DNA from: Phycisphaerae bacterium | GTDB lineage: Bacteria > Planctomycetota > Phycisphaerae > UBA1845 > CAIVHJ01 | DNA: 64,000 nt | NCBI GenBank assembly: GCA_022072405.1 | Contig: JAJVHX010000008.1 | Span: 1 to 64,000 of the forward strand | Direction: 5' to 3' | Shown here: positions 17,201 through 27,741 of the stretch, piece after piece | How positions within the stretch are numbered: the stretch's first letter is position 1 | Layout of the letters: every line of letters begins with the position of its first letter | Translations under genes and position numbers: made by a program | The notes under the pieces: generated by a model | Database searches by the model: none | What the model saw: the letters and a program-made list of their open reading frames with translations, nothing else | Told to the model about the DNA's origin: nothing

Positions 17201-20200
17201 AGGGGTAGATAATCAAGGACAGGTCTATGTGGGTTGTGATGATGGGATTTTCACCTGGGATGGCAGTAATTGGCTGGATATGAATACTGATAGCCTCACT
17301 GGACAAGTATATAGCATTGCATTTTCGCCTATCGACGGCAGTTTGTACGTAGGTGGAAATTTTAATCTGCAGTTTACTGTACCATATCATGACGCGGTAG
17401 CTCGCTGGAATGGACAAACATGGTTACCCCTGGGTGAAGGGCTTGAGGATGGCAATGTAGTGGCATTAGCATTTGACCATCAAGGCCACCTTTATGCGGG
17501 GAGCGATTATACTTTTATTGGGGTTGGTGCTGTTGCAAAATGGGATGGAGCGACGTGGTCTGGACTGGGTACGAATACGGGTGGGTCAGTTTACGCACTT
17601 CATTATGATGCTTCCGTTAATAAACTGTTCGTCAGCGGGGATTACTCGCTCAATGGAATCAATCGCTATTTTGCCTGGTGGGATTTCGATACTCAGGCTT
17701 GGGGTTATCCAGCGGGTGATCTGGCCGGCAGCCCTATTTGGAATCCAGAGCATACCACGCTTGCTATGTATGATAACGGGACCGATGTCAAGCGCCTGAT
17801 ATTGGGCGGCAGCTTTTCATTTGTCGACGGATCGGCGACGGCGAATCATGTCACCTCCTGGCAAGTTCCGATATACGACAACGATGTGGATGGATTATTG
17901 AATGAATGTGACAACTGCCCGGAAGCCGTCAATCCGGACCAGGCAGATTGTGATGGTGATGGCCGGGGTGATGTGTGTGACGATGAACCCGCGATCGATA
18001 CTGATGGAGACAGTCTGCTGGATGGTTGTGATAACTGCCCGGAGGATGTCAATCCGGATCAGACAGATATCGACAGCGATGGTATCGGTGATGCCTGTGA
18101 TCCGGTGTTCACCAATGAGTGCGCTGCATATTTTGAACAACCATACGGCGTTCTGGGCGGCAACAGCGCCAATATCTATGACATCATTAAGCTGGCAGAC
18201 GGGACCATTTATCTGGCTGGCAGGTTCGCCCTGCCGGGGCAGATTTTTCTGAACCAGGTGGCTAAGTGGAACCCTGCCACTCAAATCTGGACAACAATGG
18301 GTGGTGCGGGTTTCACACAGCCACCTCGCGCGCTGGCCATATCTCCATCGGATGGGCAGCTCTACATGGGCGGACAGGGGCCATCCTTGGCTCGTTGGGA
18401 TGGCACCGCTTGGCAGCCCGTCAGCGGAATTAGCGGCTATGTCTATGATCTGTTATTTACACCCGATGGGAAATTGTATGTCGGTGGTGGCTCATCATTA
18501 GGAGTCAGTGCTGCACCGAACAGTAGTATTGCCATGTGGGATGGGTCCTGGAACCCTTTGGGAAGCGGACTTACTACGGCATATGTATCTACCCTTGAAT
18601 TGTCTCCAGACCAGACGCAGCTATATGTGGGTGGTAGTGGTCAGAAAACAACTGATTATGGGTTTACTTGTCATGGTTTATTACGGTGGGACGGTGACAT
18701 CTGGCATTGTGTTGGTAAGGGGCTAGGCACTGTACAGGATGTAGTTTTTGATAAAGCCGGCCAGCTTTATGTCGGTGGAGCATTCACCAGTATTGATGGC
18801 CTACCGTTCAATCGTATTGCTCGATTTGACGGTCACAATTGGCAGCCGCTGGCTGGTGGAGTCAATCAGACAGTCTATTCGCTTGGATATGATGCTGAAA
18901 ACGATATTCTTTTTGCAGGCGGCGGATTTACTTCGGTGGATGGTCAGGCCGCCGATCGCATTGCCCAGTGGGACATCCAGGCTCAAAGCTGGGCGCCAAT
19001 GGTATCTGGGTTTACAACAACCAATTATTCGATGACCTGGTTTGATAATGGTGTGGATGATGCTGAGTTGCTCATCGGCAACAGCACGACTTCCCAAGGC
19101 CTGGGCATATTATTCACTACCTGGAACGTTCCGGGTTATGACCCGGATGTGGATGGTTGGCTGAACGAATGCGATCTCTGTCCAGGCGGTCCCGATCCGG
19201 ATCAACTGGATGGTGATACCGATCTAGTAGGTGATATATGTGATAATTGTCCGCAGATGCCCAACCCCGATCAGGCAGATCAGGATCAAGACGCGATCGG
19301 CGATGTCTGCGACGATAGCGATGGCGACGGCGTAGTTGACGCGGAAGACAATTGTCTGAACGTACCTAATAGTACTCAAACTGACAGTGATGCAGATGGG
19401 ATCGGTGATGCCTGTGATCCACTCCATGCCCTACCTTGTGATGAATATTTTGATCAGCAGTTTGGTAATCCAGGAGCGAATAATAGTGTTCGTGCATTTG
19501 CCGAATCAACTCAGGAAACAGTCTATGCCGGCGGCAATTTTACGCAGATAGGCGGCGTTAGTGCCAATTTAGTGGCCGAGTGGAATGAACAGACCGGTAC
19601 CTGGTCGGCGCTGGGTAGTGGGCCTGCAACTACGGGACAAGTTAATGCATTGGCTGTTTCACCCGTGACGGGTGAACTATATGCAGGAGGCAGTTTTACC
19701 GGCTACCTGTCTCGATGGGATGGCCAACAATGGTCAACTGTTCCCGGGCCAAGCTCGAGTGTCCGAGCGCTGCTATTCAAATCAGACGGCTCCCTGTATG
19801 TCGGAGGTGATTTTGGCGATATATATGGAATTCCCGGGACCACAAAGTTGGCCATCTGGAATGGATCTTCCTGGTCGGCCGTTGATCCTAATTTCACCGT
19901 AAATGGCAGTGTCTATTGCATGAAATTCTCGCTACAGGAGAGTACTTTATATATTGGCGGATCATTTACTGCGATTAATGGTGAAACGGACAAACGGAGA
20001 GTTGCGCAGTGGAATGGCGTGGAGTGGTTGACGGTTGGTGGCGGCGTAACGACGGGTAGTATCGTTAAATCATTGGCTGTTGATTCATCGGGAAGATTAT
20101 ACATTGGTGGTACGTTTTCAGTTGCCGGGTTGACGGTAGTAAATAATCTGGCGAGGTGGGATGGCGCGGCCTGGTCGAACATGAATGGTGGGGTAAATGG

Positions 20201-21401
20201 CAGCGTCGAATCCTTAACCATAGACCTGGTTCAACAGGCACTTTTCGCGGGAGGTGGTTTTTCTCTTGCAGGAAGTCAGCCAAGTCAACGGATTGCCCAA
20301 TGGAATATCGATTCTGCTTCCTGGTCAACTTATCCCAGCGCTTTCAACAACACCGTTTTCACAACCGCATTATATCACCGTTCAATGAGTTCCCCGACAC
20401 TGTTAACGGGCGGTTCATTTACTCAGATACAAGGGCAGGATACGAGCAATATTTCCAGATTAATATTACCAGTTGTGGATTCAGATGGTGATGGTTATTT
20501 GAATGAATGCGATGGCTGTCCGCTGGATGCTGCGAAAGCGGAGCCTGGAATTTGTGGTTGTGGGGTTGCCGATACTGACACGGATGGTGATGGTACCGCC
20601 GATTGCGTGGATCAATGTCCCGATGACCCGAATAAGATTGAGCCGGGTTGGTGTGGCTGCGGAGCGGCGGATACGGATAGCGATGGTGACGGGATGGCGG
20701 ATTGCCTCGATGAATGTCCGAATGATCCGTTAAAGATTGCGCCAGGGGTCTGTGGATGTGGTGAAGCCGATGATGATGGAGATGGTGACGGTGTGATGGG
20801 TTGCGTGGATAACTGTCCGAATCACATCAACCCCGAACAGGAAGATTGTGATAGTGAGGGTGCCGGTGATGTCTGTGCGATTGCGGAGTGTCCGCCGGAT
20901 AATCCGACCTGCGCCGATTGTAACACCAACCTGGTTCCGGACAGTTGCGATATTACTGATCATACCAGCATCGATTGTAATCATAACCACATTCCCGACG
21001 AGTGCGATCTGGCGGAGTGCGACGGCAGCCCATGGTGCGATGACTGCAACGAGAATGGTCAACTGGATGTGTGTGATATTGGCTGGCTGTGGAGCCACAT
21101 TAAACCCGTTTCAAGAGACTGGAATCACAACGGCATACCCGATGAATGTGAGGATGAAGTCTGCAGCTACGCGGATTTGAACGGCGATGGTCTGATCAAT
21201 CTGAAAGACTATCGGATCATGCGGGAATGCCAAGGCCATTTGGTGGATCCGCACGTACCCGCCAAGTGCGACGTAGCCGACCTGAATGGTGACGGTCGAG
21301 TGGACGCCGTCGATTGGAAGCTGTTCAAGCTGTGCTATCCACCTGTGGCGATATCGCCTGTGCCGATACCAGCACCTTGGCCAGCACCGATTGGCGGTTA
21401 G
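14232..21401 (+). CDS. Giant secreted repeat protein: FG-GAP, four propellers, TSP3 repeats, dockerin-like end
   Basis: The protein has 2389 residues. A signal peptide (about 1-28, ending PANA) is followed by FG-GAP/integrin-alpha-like repeats (about 45-400), then four homologous modules of about 340 residues (about 438-782, 864-1213, 1295-1634, 1735-2080). Each is built from repeats such as LYVGGSF...RWDG..W..LG, suggesting beta propellers. Thrombospondin-3-like calcium repeats (CDNCP..NPDQ.D.D.DG.GD.CD) separate the modules. A Cys-rich Asp-rich stretch (about 2082-2306) and two EF-hand motifs ([28 protein letters not shown]) form a dockerin-like C-terminus. The start at 14232 begins a normal signal peptide. 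It overlaps the convergent selenoprotein candidate by 4 nt. It is probably extracellular, calcium-stabilised and adhesive; no catalytic site is seen. Confidence 0.88.
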   Translation: MLRLHSDYFFLVVTVIAILTPSPANAQSCELLGYSRLLPAANENHFGSAVAVSGNWAIASMLGTNPMNTYAWIYHWNGSYYAPFKKITGSSGMTGAMDAVAMAGDYAALGSKGDSSLKGAVDVYFFNGSDWVHQQRLLASDGQPGDEFGCSIAIHQDYMVIGAQSDDDQGSNSGSVYVFHRVDNIWTQEVKLITSDGSANDALGFSVAIYQDRVIVGAPGDIISGEGIGSAYVFARNGLVWAQEEKLVALCDPTFQLFGVSVEINADTAFVGAPTFTPVESEVNTGSVFVFKYDGADWAQEQILIPQNLDGFSLLGSSLSQSGNMLLVGAGLLGGMGTPPGMAYLYENTENSWNEIARLQKKDDTGQDAFGYSVSLDGDKALIGAPLDDSYDGAVYHLQINDPDSDHYFDVCDNCPAVSNPDQLDDDMDGVGDVCELNCPVYADATIGIPGVFSGEINSLARSAEGTVYIGGSSWQMIGGIETSGIAAWDPTTQLWSAMGDGLGSFVNALAVSPIDGSLYAGGMFSGKLARWDSESATWIIIPGFSEGAVIRALLFDADDNLYVAGSFSDAGGLPAADNIAKWDGANWLSVGNGLNSFVNALAISPVDGQLYAAGGSTIGVKRWDGISWQSVGSGSVSGTVNALVFDGQGILYAGGSITAIGGITGINRIARWDGWAWSALGSGVSGGSSPIVNALACDQAGKILYVGGQFTSAGGQPATNLVQWNIASQTWAAIDLGQNFAVNSLHWLDDDASLTSLTVAGEGGVTDGIHGNGISTWVVPRYDLDSDGVVGECDNCPRAENPGQEDCDGDGQGNVCDSQSDTDSDEDGLTDYCDNCPEVVNPDQADEDDDGVGDSCDPVFTQSCSGEYDLAIGYSGVAGPSGEATRINAVRVLSENRILVGGNFSQAGSATVNDLAYWDPQTQSWSAFSVQLPVSGSTQVIDLAISPVDEQIYAALAEVGAPFTSQVYHWDGISWSELAGWSGGYIYTLGVDNQGQVYVGCDDGIFTWDGSNWLDMNTDSLTGQVYSIAFSPIDGSLYVGGNFNLQFTVPYHDAVARWNGQTWLPLGEGLEDGNVVALAFDHQGHLYAGSDYTFIGVGAVAKWDGATWSGLGTNTGGSVYALHYDASVNKLFVSGDYSLNGINRYFAWWDFDTQAWGYPAGDLAGSPIWNPEHTTLAMYDNGTDVKRLILGGSFSFVDGSATANHVTSWQVPIYDNDVDGLLNECDNCPEAVNPDQADCDGDGRGDVCDDEPAIDTDGDSLLDGCDNCPEDVNPDQTDIDSDGIGDACDPVFTNECAAYFEQPYGVLGGNSANIYDIIKLADGTIYLAGRFALPGQIFLNQVAKWNPATQIWTTMGGAGFTQPPRALAISPSDGQLYMGGQGPSLARWDGTAWQPVSGISGYVYDLLFTPDGKLYVGGGSSLGVSAAPNSSIAMWDGSWNPLGSGLTTAYVSTLELSPDQTQLYVGGSGQKTTDYGFTCHGLLRWDGDIWHCVGKGLGTVQDVVFDKAGQLYVGGAFTSIDGLPFNRIARFDGHNWQPLAGGVNQTVYSLGYDAENDILFAGGGFTSVDGQAADRIAQWDIQAQSWAPMVSGFTTTNYSMTWFDNGVDDAELLIGNSTTSQGLGILFTTWNVPGYDPDVDGWLNECDLCPGGPDPDQLDGDTDLVGDICDNCPQMPNPDQADQDQDAIGDVCDDSDGDGVVDAEDNCLNVPNSTQTDSDADGIGDACDPLHALPCDEYFDQQFGNPGANNSVRAFAESTQETVYAGGNFTQIGGVSANLVAEWNEQTGTWSALGSGPATTGQVNALAVSPVTGELYAGGSFTGYLSRWDGQQWSTVPGPSSSVRALLFKSDGSLYVGGDFGDIYGIPGTTKLAIWNGSSWSAVDPNFTVNGSVYCMKFSLQESTLYIGGSFTAINGETDKRRVAQWNGVEWLTVGGGVTTGSIVKSLAVDSSGRLYIGGTFSVAGLTVVNNLARWDGAAWSNMNGGVNGSVESLTIDLVQQALFAGGGFSLAGSQPSQRIAQWNIDSASWSTYPSAFNNTVFTTALYHRSMSSPTLLTGGSFTQIQGQDTSNISRLILPVVDSDGDGYLNECDGCPLDAAKAEPGICGCGVADTDTDGDGTADCVDQCPDDPNKIEPGWCGCGAADTDSDGDGMADCLDECPNDPLKIAPGVCGCGEADDDGDGDGVMGCVDNCPNHINPEQEDCDSEGAGDVCAIAECPPDNPTCADCNTNLVPDSCDITDHTSIDCNHNHIPDECDLAECDGSPWCDDCNENGQLDVCDIGWLWSHIKPVSRDWNHNGIPDECEDEVCSYADLNGDGLINLKDYRIMRECQGHLVDPHVPAKCDVADLNGDGRVDAVDWKLFKLCYPPVAISPVPIPAPWPAPIGG

Positions 21402-22393
21402 GGAGTAGTTACGGCTGGCTGCGTTGTCGGGTAGATATTCAGCAGTAGTTTTCGGAGTTCCGACTCGTGCAGATCCGTGCCGCGGACGATGCCCTGCGGA
21501 TCGACCAGCGTCAGGCCATAACCGGTAATATTGAATTTACGGATCACGCCGTTCCAGCCATCAGGGTCGAGCACCGCGGGCCAGTGGACCTGAGCCTTCT
21601 CGAATATCTTGGCCGATTTTTCCTTATAGCGTGCTAAATCACGATCGCGCTGGTCACCAAAACTGTATGCCAGGTCGATACTGATCAGCAGTAATTCCAG
21701 CTTATCGCGGCCATATTCAGTCTGGACCCTCTGGACCAGAGGGAATTCTTCAATGCAGTTGTGTCAGGTCACGCTCCAGATATCGAGCAGAAAGGCCTTA
21801 CCCTTGTAATCATCCTGCGTGATCAACTGGCCGTCTTCGCGCTGATAGGAAAAGGGCGGTACTTTCCGGCCAACCACCACGCCGCTCAGCGGAGCCGATG
21901 AAGGAGTCAGCGTGATCGAGCTGCCATCTTCGGCGATGGCGGTCACGTCGAACATTCGATCGGCGATGCGGATGGGTAGATTAGCATACCAGTTTTCGTC
22001 ATCCGTAATGCGTTTATCGGGTCGCGAGTCAATGGCCAGCAGGGTACTGGTATTGTCGAATTCGCCGTCGCTCTCTCCAGTGTTGACCAGCGTGTAGGGG
22101 GTTTTCTCCGGCAGATAGATCCAGGTGGTGACATCATCGACCGTAACCCGGGCGCGATGCGTCAGCATTTCCTTCTTCGGTCCGCTCATGATCTCTTCCA
22201 TCGACGGATTGATCAGGCGGGCCTGGCGGCTGGCTTGGCAGGGTTCCGTCGGTATAACGATGGAGTCAGCAGTGGTTGTTGGTGCGGAGCTGGGTGGCTC
22301 AGATTGAGCGCTTAAGTAGTGGTTGACAAACAGCATCACGGCCAGACCACCGGTCAACATCCAGACAATATTCCTTCTCGGCTGCTTGATCAT
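21398..22393 (-). CDS. Candidate selenoprotein: membrane-anchored thioredoxin-fold (TlpA/AhpC-like) protein with in-frame TGA
   Basis: Read through one TGA (21764-21766), this gene encodes 331 residues. It has an N-terminal membrane anchor (about 9-28), a beta-rich domain, then a thioredoxin fold: [25 protein letters not shown], then U(TGA)-H-N-C-IEEFP. The TGA sits at the first position of the CxxC redox motif, the usual Sec site. The frame stays open for another 121 codons and encodes expected later parts ([33 protein letters not shown]) before a TAA. The ATG at 22393 has GAGGAG 5 nt upstream and is preferred over the GTG at 22399. A bSECIS-like hairpin follows the TGA and selB is in the window. 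A pseudogene or a sequencing error is the alternative, but the position of the TGA makes it unlikely. Confidence 0.82.
21727..21766 (-). promoter_or_regulatory. UGA Sec codon and bSECIS-like stem-loop
   Basis: In the minus-strand mRNA, 26 nt after the TGA, CCCTCT (21743-21738) pairs with AGAGGG (21732-21727) around a GGTCC loop. Published bacterial SECIS rules ask for a stem of at least 4 bp, a G among the first two loop bases and 16-37 nt between UGA and loop; all are met. A GGUC core also occurs in the apical loop of the E. coli fdhF element. Sequence flanking the stem could extend it. Confidence 0.75.
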
Positions 22394-22424
22394 CAACACT
22401 CCTCAGTCAACTGCTGACAGGGGT

Positions 22425-22516
22425 TGGTACTGGTAAAGTTTGAACTAAAATTCAAACAGACCATGTTGAAAACCGCTCCCTTACGGTCGCGGCTCGGTGA
22501 ATCTTCACCAGTACCA
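22425..22516 (+). repeat. Dispersed ~90-bp element, copy A
   Basis: Outer ends TGGTACTGGT and ACCAGTACCA are perfect 10-bp inverted repeats. The inner part has TTTGAACTAAAATTCAAA and a GC-rich block beginning CCGCTCCCTTACGGTCGCGG. It lies between the selenoprotein candidate and the PadR gene, and copy D matches it closely in reverse orientation. Confidence 0.85.
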
Positions 22517-22556
22517 GGGGTTTATACCCGCTGAACTATTATTTGAGTATATTAAT

Positions 22557-22600
22557 TTGACAGAGGTAATATACGATATATGATATGTAATATATAGTAT
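22557..22600 (+). promoter_or_regulatory. Promoter and probable PadR operator
   Basis: TTGACA (22557-22562) and TATGAT (22579-22584) have a 16-bp spacer. An AT-rich stretch with repeated ATAT/TATA blocks (22567-22600) overlaps the -10 box and is followed at once by AGGAGG. PadR regulators usually bind such dyads in their own promoter, so autoregulation is likely. Confidence 0.6.
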
Positions 22601-22612
22601 AGGAGGCATAGC

Positions 22613-22969
22613 ATGGAATTTGAGCGGGAATTGTTAAAGGGTGTTCTGCCCATGGCAGTACTTAAACTATTGCGGCGTAGGAACATGTATGGGTATGAGC
22701 TGGTGCAGGAGCTTTCCCGGCAGACGGATGGGGTGCTGGAACTGGGGCAAAGTACGGTTTACCCATTGCTCTATAACCTGGAGGCCCAGGGGCTGGTCGA
22801 AGGGGTATGGCAGGCGGCGCAGAATGGCCGAGATCGCAAGTATTACCAGTTGACCGACAAAGGGGCCAAAAGGCTGGAGCGTGATCTGGTGCAATGGGGT
22901 GAATTAGTGCGCGGCGTTGGACAGATCATTACGGAAGTTATCAGCGGTCAGTCGTCCGCTATCAGTTAG
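22613..22969 (+). CDS. PadR-family transcriptional regulator
   Basis: The 118-residue protein has the PadR winged helix: LLKGVLPMAVLKLLRRRNMYGYELVQEL, then STVYPLLYNLEAQGLVEG and KYYQLTDKGAKRL, with a short C-terminal dimerisation helix. AGGAGG lies 6 nt before the ATG. It belongs to the short PadR-s1 type that in many phyla sits directly upstream of membrane proteins with a HAAS or permease-prefix domain, exactly as here (31 nt to the next gene). It is expected to repress this operon; the ligand is unknown. Confidence 0.92.
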   Translation: MEFERELLKGVLPMAVLKLLRRRNMYGYELVQELSRQTDGVLELGQSTVYPLLYNLEAQGLVEGVWQAAQNGRDRKYYQLTDKGAKRLERDLVQWGELVRGVGQIITEVISGQSSAIS

Positions 22970-23000
22970 TTAGTAATCAGATACAGCGAAAACGGATGCC

Positions 23001-24758
23001 ATGATCACTACACGTGCCAACATCGAAGAACTGACTACGTTGCCGGGCGAATTGCAGGAATTGACGACGCGCGTCGTGCGCCAGACGCGGTTGTGGCGGA
23101 GAGAACGGCGGGATGTACAGGCGGAGCTGGAGAGTCATTTCCGGGAAGGGCTGATCGAGCTGCAGCAAGACGGCCTGACGCTGGAGCAATGTATCAAGGT
23201 GTTGAAGGAGCAGTTTGGAGATGAGGTGGTGCTGGCGAAGCTGATTCGCCGCGGTAAAAAAAGAGGACGACCCATGATCTACAAAGTTTTCGTTTATACG
23301 ATGGCGGTGACTTTCGGCGGGGCGGGCAGTCTGGGCGGTCTGGTCTGGTGGCGTGCGCAGGGTGAACCCAACCCGACGGTGGATTATGTTGCCCGGCTGA
23401 ATGAACCGATACTGGCCATTCCAGAGGAGCAGCGCGCCTGGCCATTGTTACGCGAAGCAATTCTGCAAGTTGAACCCATGCCGAAAGTGCTTCAGGAATT
23501 GTCCGCACTGCCGGCACCGGATGATCAGGAGTGGTCGATGGCCGAAAGCTGGGTGGCTCAGAATAAGGAAGCGCTCGATCTGGTGAGACAGGCAGTGCAG
23601 CGCCCACGATATGGTTATCTTTATGATTGGCAGTCTTCGCTGGAATACCGTATCGAAGATGCGCGGCGGCGTGGAGATGAAACGGATCGACAGGAACTCG
23701 AATTTCAGCTGGCTGAATTAAAAACTGAACGCAATGAGTTGCGACCGTTGATCAGCCTGGTATTACCCAGTCTGCGGAGTTATCGAGATATCGCCCGTAT
23801 GTATATTCTGGATAGTCGCCGGTGTGCGGATCATGAAAACTGGTCACAGGCCTGGCAGGAGCTGGAAAGTTCCTGTCATCTGGGCGGACTGCTGCTGCAG
23901 GGCAAGACGCTGATAGAACAACTGGTGGGCGCTGCTATTCTTAACCTGACCTTGTCGGAAATGGTCCAGTTACAGCAAGCGCATGATGCAGAATTTACAG
24001 ATGAAGCATGGCTCCAGATTCATAACACGAAATTATGGATCAGCGCTATACAGATCGAAACCGTGATTGATTTCGAACAGATGACTTTCGAAGACGTCGT
24101 GCAGTTTGTGTTCACAGACGATGGGCAGGATAACGGGCACCTGCTTCCCAAACAATATGATGAAATGGTCAACGCCTTCAGCCAGACCGCTCCGGATGGC
24201 AGTGGAGACAGCGGCTGGTCCCATGAAGCGAAATTGGCCACGATGGCAGCCATGCACGCCGATCGAAAGAGTACGTTGGCCACCTACTATCAATTATGGA
24301 GTGAGATAGCCCGCTATCGTGAACTGCCTTTGTATGATGCCCAGCGCGCAGAAGCTGATCGTGTACTCGATCAATTTAAGAATGATCCTGAAAAGCAGAT
24401 CCGCTTTGCCATGGTGTGTAACCTGATGCCGTCGCTGGGTCGAGCCGACCAGCTGTTGCGCGAGCTGGAGATGAATCTGGCGGCGATGAATACGATCATC
24501 GCATTGCAGGAATTTCGCCGCCAGGCCGGAGCTTATCCGGTAATGCTGTCCGAACTGCTCCCGGATTATCTGGATGCGTTGCCAGAGGATGTCTACAGCG
24601 GGCAGCCCTTGAAATATGAAATGACCGAAGCAGGCGATTTCAAGTTGTACAGTGTCTGGCGGAATCTACAGGATGATAGCGGATCATCGGTGAAAATGAA
24701 TGAGCCGGACAGTCCCAACGATCCAGAGGACTGGGTATATTGGCCGGTACATGATTAA
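23001..24758 (+). CDS. HAAS/permease-prefix membrane protein, PadR partner
   Basis: The 585-residue protein begins with an alpha-helical domain (LTTRVVRQTRLWRRERRDVQAELESHFREGL) like the HAAS/permease-prefix domain coupled to PadR repressors, with GLTLEQCIKVLKEQFGD as its second half. A transmembrane helix lies near residues 97-115 (VFVYTMAVTFGGAGSLGGLV). The remaining 460 residues are helical and outside the membrane, with a C-terminal block (QEFRRQAGAYPVMLSELLPDYL) that is common in planctomycete hypothetical proteins. No catalytic motif is seen. It forms an operon with padR, and a terminator follows. Function unknown. Confidence 0.8.
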   Translation: MITTRANIEELTTLPGELQELTTRVVRQTRLWRRERRDVQAELESHFREGLIELQQDGLTLEQCIKVLKEQFGDEVVLAKLIRRGKKRGRPMIYKVFVYTMAVTFGGAGSLGGLVWWRAQGEPNPTVDYVARLNEPILAIPEEQRAWPLLREAILQVEPMPKVLQELSALPAPDDQEWSMAESWVAQNKEALDLVRQAVQRPRYGYLYDWQSSLEYRIEDARRRGDETDRQELEFQLAELKTERNELRPLISLVLPSLRSYRDIARMYILDSRRCADHENWSQAWQELESSCHLGGLLLQGKTLIEQLVGAAILNLTLSEMVQLQQAHDAEFTDEAWLQIHNTKLWISAIQIETVIDFEQMTFEDVVQFVFTDDGQDNGHLLPKQYDEMVNAFSQTAPDGSGDSGWSHEAKLATMAAMHADRKSTLATYYQLWSEIARYRELPLYDAQRAEADRVLDQFKNDPEKQIRFAMVCNLMPSLGRADQLLRELEMNLAAMNTIIALQEFRRQAGAYPVMLSELLPDYLDALPEDVYSGQPLKYEMTEAGDFKLYSVWRNLQDDSGSSVKMNEPDSPNDPEDWVYWPVHD

Positions 24759-24789
24759 TAGATATTCCACCCGGGAATCTCCAGGTGCC

Positions 24790-24817
24790 GCGGTCGGTAT
24801 TTTGCCGACCGCTTTTT
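24790..24817 (+). terminator. Rho-independent terminator after the PadR operon
   Basis: GCGGTCGG (24790-24797) pairs with CCGACCGC (24805-24812) around a TATTTTG loop, and five T follow. Confidence 0.9.
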
Positions 24818-24880
24818 ATTTGGGTTAAAATGGCATGGCGTACTCGATCCCGCTCTGAACAAATCGTGAAAGGAATAGAG

Positions 24881-26650
24881 ATGAGCAAGCCAAGCCGCTG
24901 GTGGGTCGTCGTGCTGGTACTGGTCTGTGCCCCGCAGGTTCGGGCCGAGAATTATCTGAATCTGGATTTTGAAACGGGGCGGGCCCAGCAGCCGCGCAAC
25001 TGGTATGTCGGCGGGCAGGGCTATGAGGGGGCGCTGGACAGCGGCGTCGCACAGAGCGGCAAACAAAGCCTGCGTTTGAAATATCTGTCGGGTGCGTCGT
25101 TCGGCGTGGGTACGCAGACTTTCCCTCTGGAGGCGGTTAAAGGCAAAAAGATCACCTATCGCGGTTACATCCGCTCAGAGGGGATCACACGCGGTTATGC
25201 AGGTTTGTGGTGGCGGGTGGATGGGACGAAGGGGCAGGTTCTGGGTTTCGACAATATGGATGGCCGAGGAGTCACCGGCACGACTGAGTGGACTAAAGCG
25301 GAAATCAGCATGACCGTCGATCCGGCGGTGACCAATATCAATTTCGGCGTCATCTTAACGGGCGATGGAACCGCCTGGTTTGATGCCCTGCAAGTGGAAA
25401 TTGACAGTGTGGCTTTTGCTCAGCAGGAGCCGCAGATACCCCAGCAGCCGACGGCCGAGCAGACTGCCTGGCTGAAGCAACATGCGGTGGCGCTCAAGAG
25501 TGTGCAGGCGGGGCAGGATTTTGATGATCTGCAACCGTTGAAAAAAATGATCGGTAATGCCCGGATCGTGGCGTTGGGTGAGGTGACCCACGGAACAAAG
25601 GAAATCTTCCAGATGAAACATCGGCTGGTGGAATACCTGGTCAAGGAAATGGGCTATACGATCTTCGCCATCGAAGCCAACATGCCCGAAAGTTACAAGA
25701 TGAATGATTATGTGCTGAGCGGTGCGGGCGATCCGCGAGAGATACTCAACGGCATGTATTTCTGGACCTGGAACACTCGTGAAGTGCTGAGTATGGTGGA
25801 GTGGATGCGGGAGTTTAACGCCGCCGGCAAGGGCCCAATCGAATTCGTCGGATTTGATATGCAGACGCCGAATGTGGCCATGCAGATCGTGCTGGATTTC
25901 ATGCGCGAGCATGACAGCGAATCGCTGGCCTCGGCAGAGACCTCTTACCAGATGGTACGTCAAGCCCGGGAGGCCAGTACGGGCCAATGGGGGCCGAGTC
26001 CGGAACAGCTGCCGCTCTGGCGCTCCGCGGAAGAAGCCGCTGCCGCCGTGTTCAAGCATCTGGAGAACAATCGGGTAAAGCTGCAGGGTGATCGGCCGGT
26101 AAAAGAGTTCGACTGGATTATCCAGAATGCGCGCGTGGTGCTGCAATGTTGTCAGATGAATACCAGCGAAGTGGGGCGGGATCAGAGCATGGCGGAAAAT
26201 GTCCGCTGGATTCTGCAGCAGAATCCGCAAGCCAAGCTGGTGATCTGGGCCCACAATGGCCATGTGAACCGCCTGGCGTCCACGATGGGTTATGAACTGG
26301 CCAAGTGGTATGGCGAAGATTACCGGGTGGTGGGATTTACCGCCAACCGGGGGGAATACACCGCCCTGCTGCAGGGGGTGGGATTGCAAGCCAACCCACT
26401 GCAGCCCGGGGATACGGGTACGATTGAACTGTTTCTGCAGAGCACCGGGCTGCCACTCTTGCTGCTGGATCTTCGGCAGGCGGAAGCCGGCTCGGCCACT
26501 TCGGGCTGGTTACGGCAGGAAATGGACATGCGCTCCATCGGTGCTCTCGCGCAGGAGATGCAGTTCTTTCCGGTGGTGGTGACCGATCTGTATGATCTGT
26601 TGATCTACCTCGACCAGACCACGCCGACGGAGTTGTTGTTTAAAAACTGA
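24881..26650 (+). CDS. Secreted erythromycin-esterase-like protein with N-terminal carbohydrate-binding-like domain
   Basis: The 589-residue protein has a signal peptide (about 1-22, ending VRA). A beta-sandwich of about 150 residues (NLDFETGRAQQPRNWYVGG ... TEWTKAEISMTV) resembles carbohydrate-binding modules. The catalytic part has erythromycin esterase family marks: ARIVALGEVTHGTKEIFQMKHRL, IFAIEANMPES, FVGFDMQTP and LVIWAHNGHVNR. The family hydrolyses lactone or related esters using His and Glu residues; the real substrate of environmental members is mostly unknown, so drug resistance should not be assumed. The ATG at 24881 (AAAGGA upstream) is chosen over the earlier frame start, which would lie in the terminator. 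Terminated downstream at 26667-26707. Confidence 0.87.
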   Translation: MSKPSRWWVVVLVLVCAPQVRAENYLNLDFETGRAQQPRNWYVGGQGYEGALDSGVAQSGKQSLRLKYLSGASFGVGTQTFPLEAVKGKKITYRGYIRSEGITRGYAGLWWRVDGTKGQVLGFDNMDGRGVTGTTEWTKAEISMTVDPAVTNINFGVILTGDGTAWFDALQVEIDSVAFAQQEPQIPQQPTAEQTAWLKQHAVALKSVQAGQDFDDLQPLKKMIGNARIVALGEVTHGTKEIFQMKHRLVEYLVKEMGYTIFAIEANMPESYKMNDYVLSGAGDPREILNGMYFWTWNTREVLSMVEWMREFNAAGKGPIEFVGFDMQTPNVAMQIVLDFMREHDSESLASAETSYQMVRQAREASTGQWGPSPEQLPLWRSAEEAAAAVFKHLENNRVKLQGDRPVKEFDWIIQNARVVLQCCQMNTSEVGRDQSMAENVRWILQQNPQAKLVIWAHNGHVNRLASTMGYELAKWYGEDYRVVGFTANRGEYTALLQGVGLQANPLQPGDTGTIELFLQSTGLPLLLLDLRQAEAGSATSGWLRQEMDMRSIGALAQEMQFFPVVVTDLYDLLIYLDQTTPTELLFKN

Positions 26651-26666
26651 GATGCGTAAAAAGCTT

Positions 26667-26707
26667 AAAGCCCGGCGGAGGTCCGCAGACCAGCCGGGCT
26701 TTCTTTA
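26667..26707 (+). terminator. Rho-independent terminator
   Basis: AAAGCCCGGC (26667-26676) pairs with GCCGGGCTTT (26693-26702), followed by CTTTAA. It ends the esterase-like gene. Confidence 0.85.
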
Positions 26708-26922
26708 AGAGAACTTCAACATCGACCCGTGATGCGACCAGCGCTCCGGGCCGCCTGATAAAGCGTTCACCGCACTCGCGGTGGTTTGTTCGGCCTTGCT
26801 GCTGACCTGATCAACAGCACTAGGCTGATATACAATTCACCCTCGAGCAAAAGCAAATAGCAATGAGTTTTATTTGTGCATGCTTGTTGTCGGACGTCAG
26901 CTTGATCACAGTTTATCCATTT

Positions 26923-27633
26923 TTATTTGGCAGCTGCTTCGAACAAGCAGAGCTGGCGTAGGATGGGGACATCGGTCTGATGGAGCTGATAAGACCAGGA
27001 GGATAAGGTCGTCAGCCGCAGGCGGCGGGCAGCAGCGAGGCCCTGGCTCTGTTCGTCCGCGGGTAACGGGTCTGTTTTGTATATCGCGAGCACACCTTTC
27101 GGATTCAGCAGATGATGCGCGAGCAGCAGTGCTTCTTCGAGCGGCTTGACGGCGCGCATTAAAATCAAATCAAACCGCTCAGCGGGTGACCAGGATTCAG
27201 CCCGTTGCTGCAGGGCTAGGCAATTGGCAAGCTGCAGCGCCGAGATAAATTCCTGCACACAAGTGATTTTTTTGCCCGTGCCATCGATGGCCATGACCTG
27301 CCAGTCGGGGCGGGCGATAGCCACCGGCAGGGCGGGAAATCCGCCGCCCGTGCCGATATCCAGCACTCGTTGAACGGGTCGAGAATGAACTACCGCCCAG
27401 GCCACCACGGCGAGTGAGTCCAGGTAATGCTGCCAGGCGGCAGCGACTGGATCGGTGATCCGGGTCAGGTTGTGGCGTTGATTGGCCTGCTGCAGGAGGG
27501 TGAAATGGCTCCACATCTGTTCCCGCTGGGCCGGTGACAATTCCAGCTGCCACGCTTGCGCACCCGCCTGGAGCTGTTGTAGAAATAATTCCCGAAAATT
27601 CACGACCTCGATGGTACGCTTCTGTTGATCCAA
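26923..27633 (-). CDS. rsmG: 16S rRNA (guanine527-N7)-methyltransferase
   Basis: The 236-residue SAM-dependent enzyme methylates G527 of 16S rRNA. The GidB signatures are clear: [21 protein letters not shown], the SAM-binding [17 protein letters not shown], and [11 protein letters not shown]. The longest frame begins with a TTG at 27633; a GTG at 27603 (before NFRELF) is an alternative start. It is divergent from the cyclophilin gene and not next to mnmG or parAB, its neighbours in many bacteria. Confidence 0.93.
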   Translation of the reverse strand: MDQQKRTIEVVNFRELFLQQLQAGAQAWQLELSPAQREQMWSHFTLLQQANQRHNLTRITDPVAAAWQHYLDSLAVVAWAVVHSRPVQRVLDIGTGGGFPALPVAIARPDWQVMAIDGTGKKITCVQEFISALQLANCLALQQRAESWSPAERFDLILMRAVKPLEEALLLAHHLLNPKGVLAIYKTDPLPADEQSQGLAAARRLRLTTLSSWSYQLHQTDVPILRQLCLFEAAAK

Positions 27634-27741
27634 TGCAAGGGGTGTTTTACAATTTCAGCAGTATGGGGCGGCTGTCGAGATGTATTTGTGGCAGCCGATC
27701 CACACGGTTGCGCTACGACCCATTCACACAGGATGAACACC

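Noticed and set aside
14232-21401. Cellulosome component
   Set aside because: The dockerin-like EF-hands are common in planctomycete surface proteins; no cohesin or glycoside hydrolase is seen in the window.
21764-22399. Pseudogene or prematurely ended 211-residue protein
   Set aside because: The TGA stands exactly at the redox Cys site, the frame stays open with good fold features to the next stop, a bSECIS-like hairpin follows and selB is present.
24881-26650. Antibiotic resistance determinant
   Set aside because: The family name comes from erythromycin esterases, but this secreted form with a carbohydrate-binding-like domain is typical of environmental bacteria and its substrate is not known.
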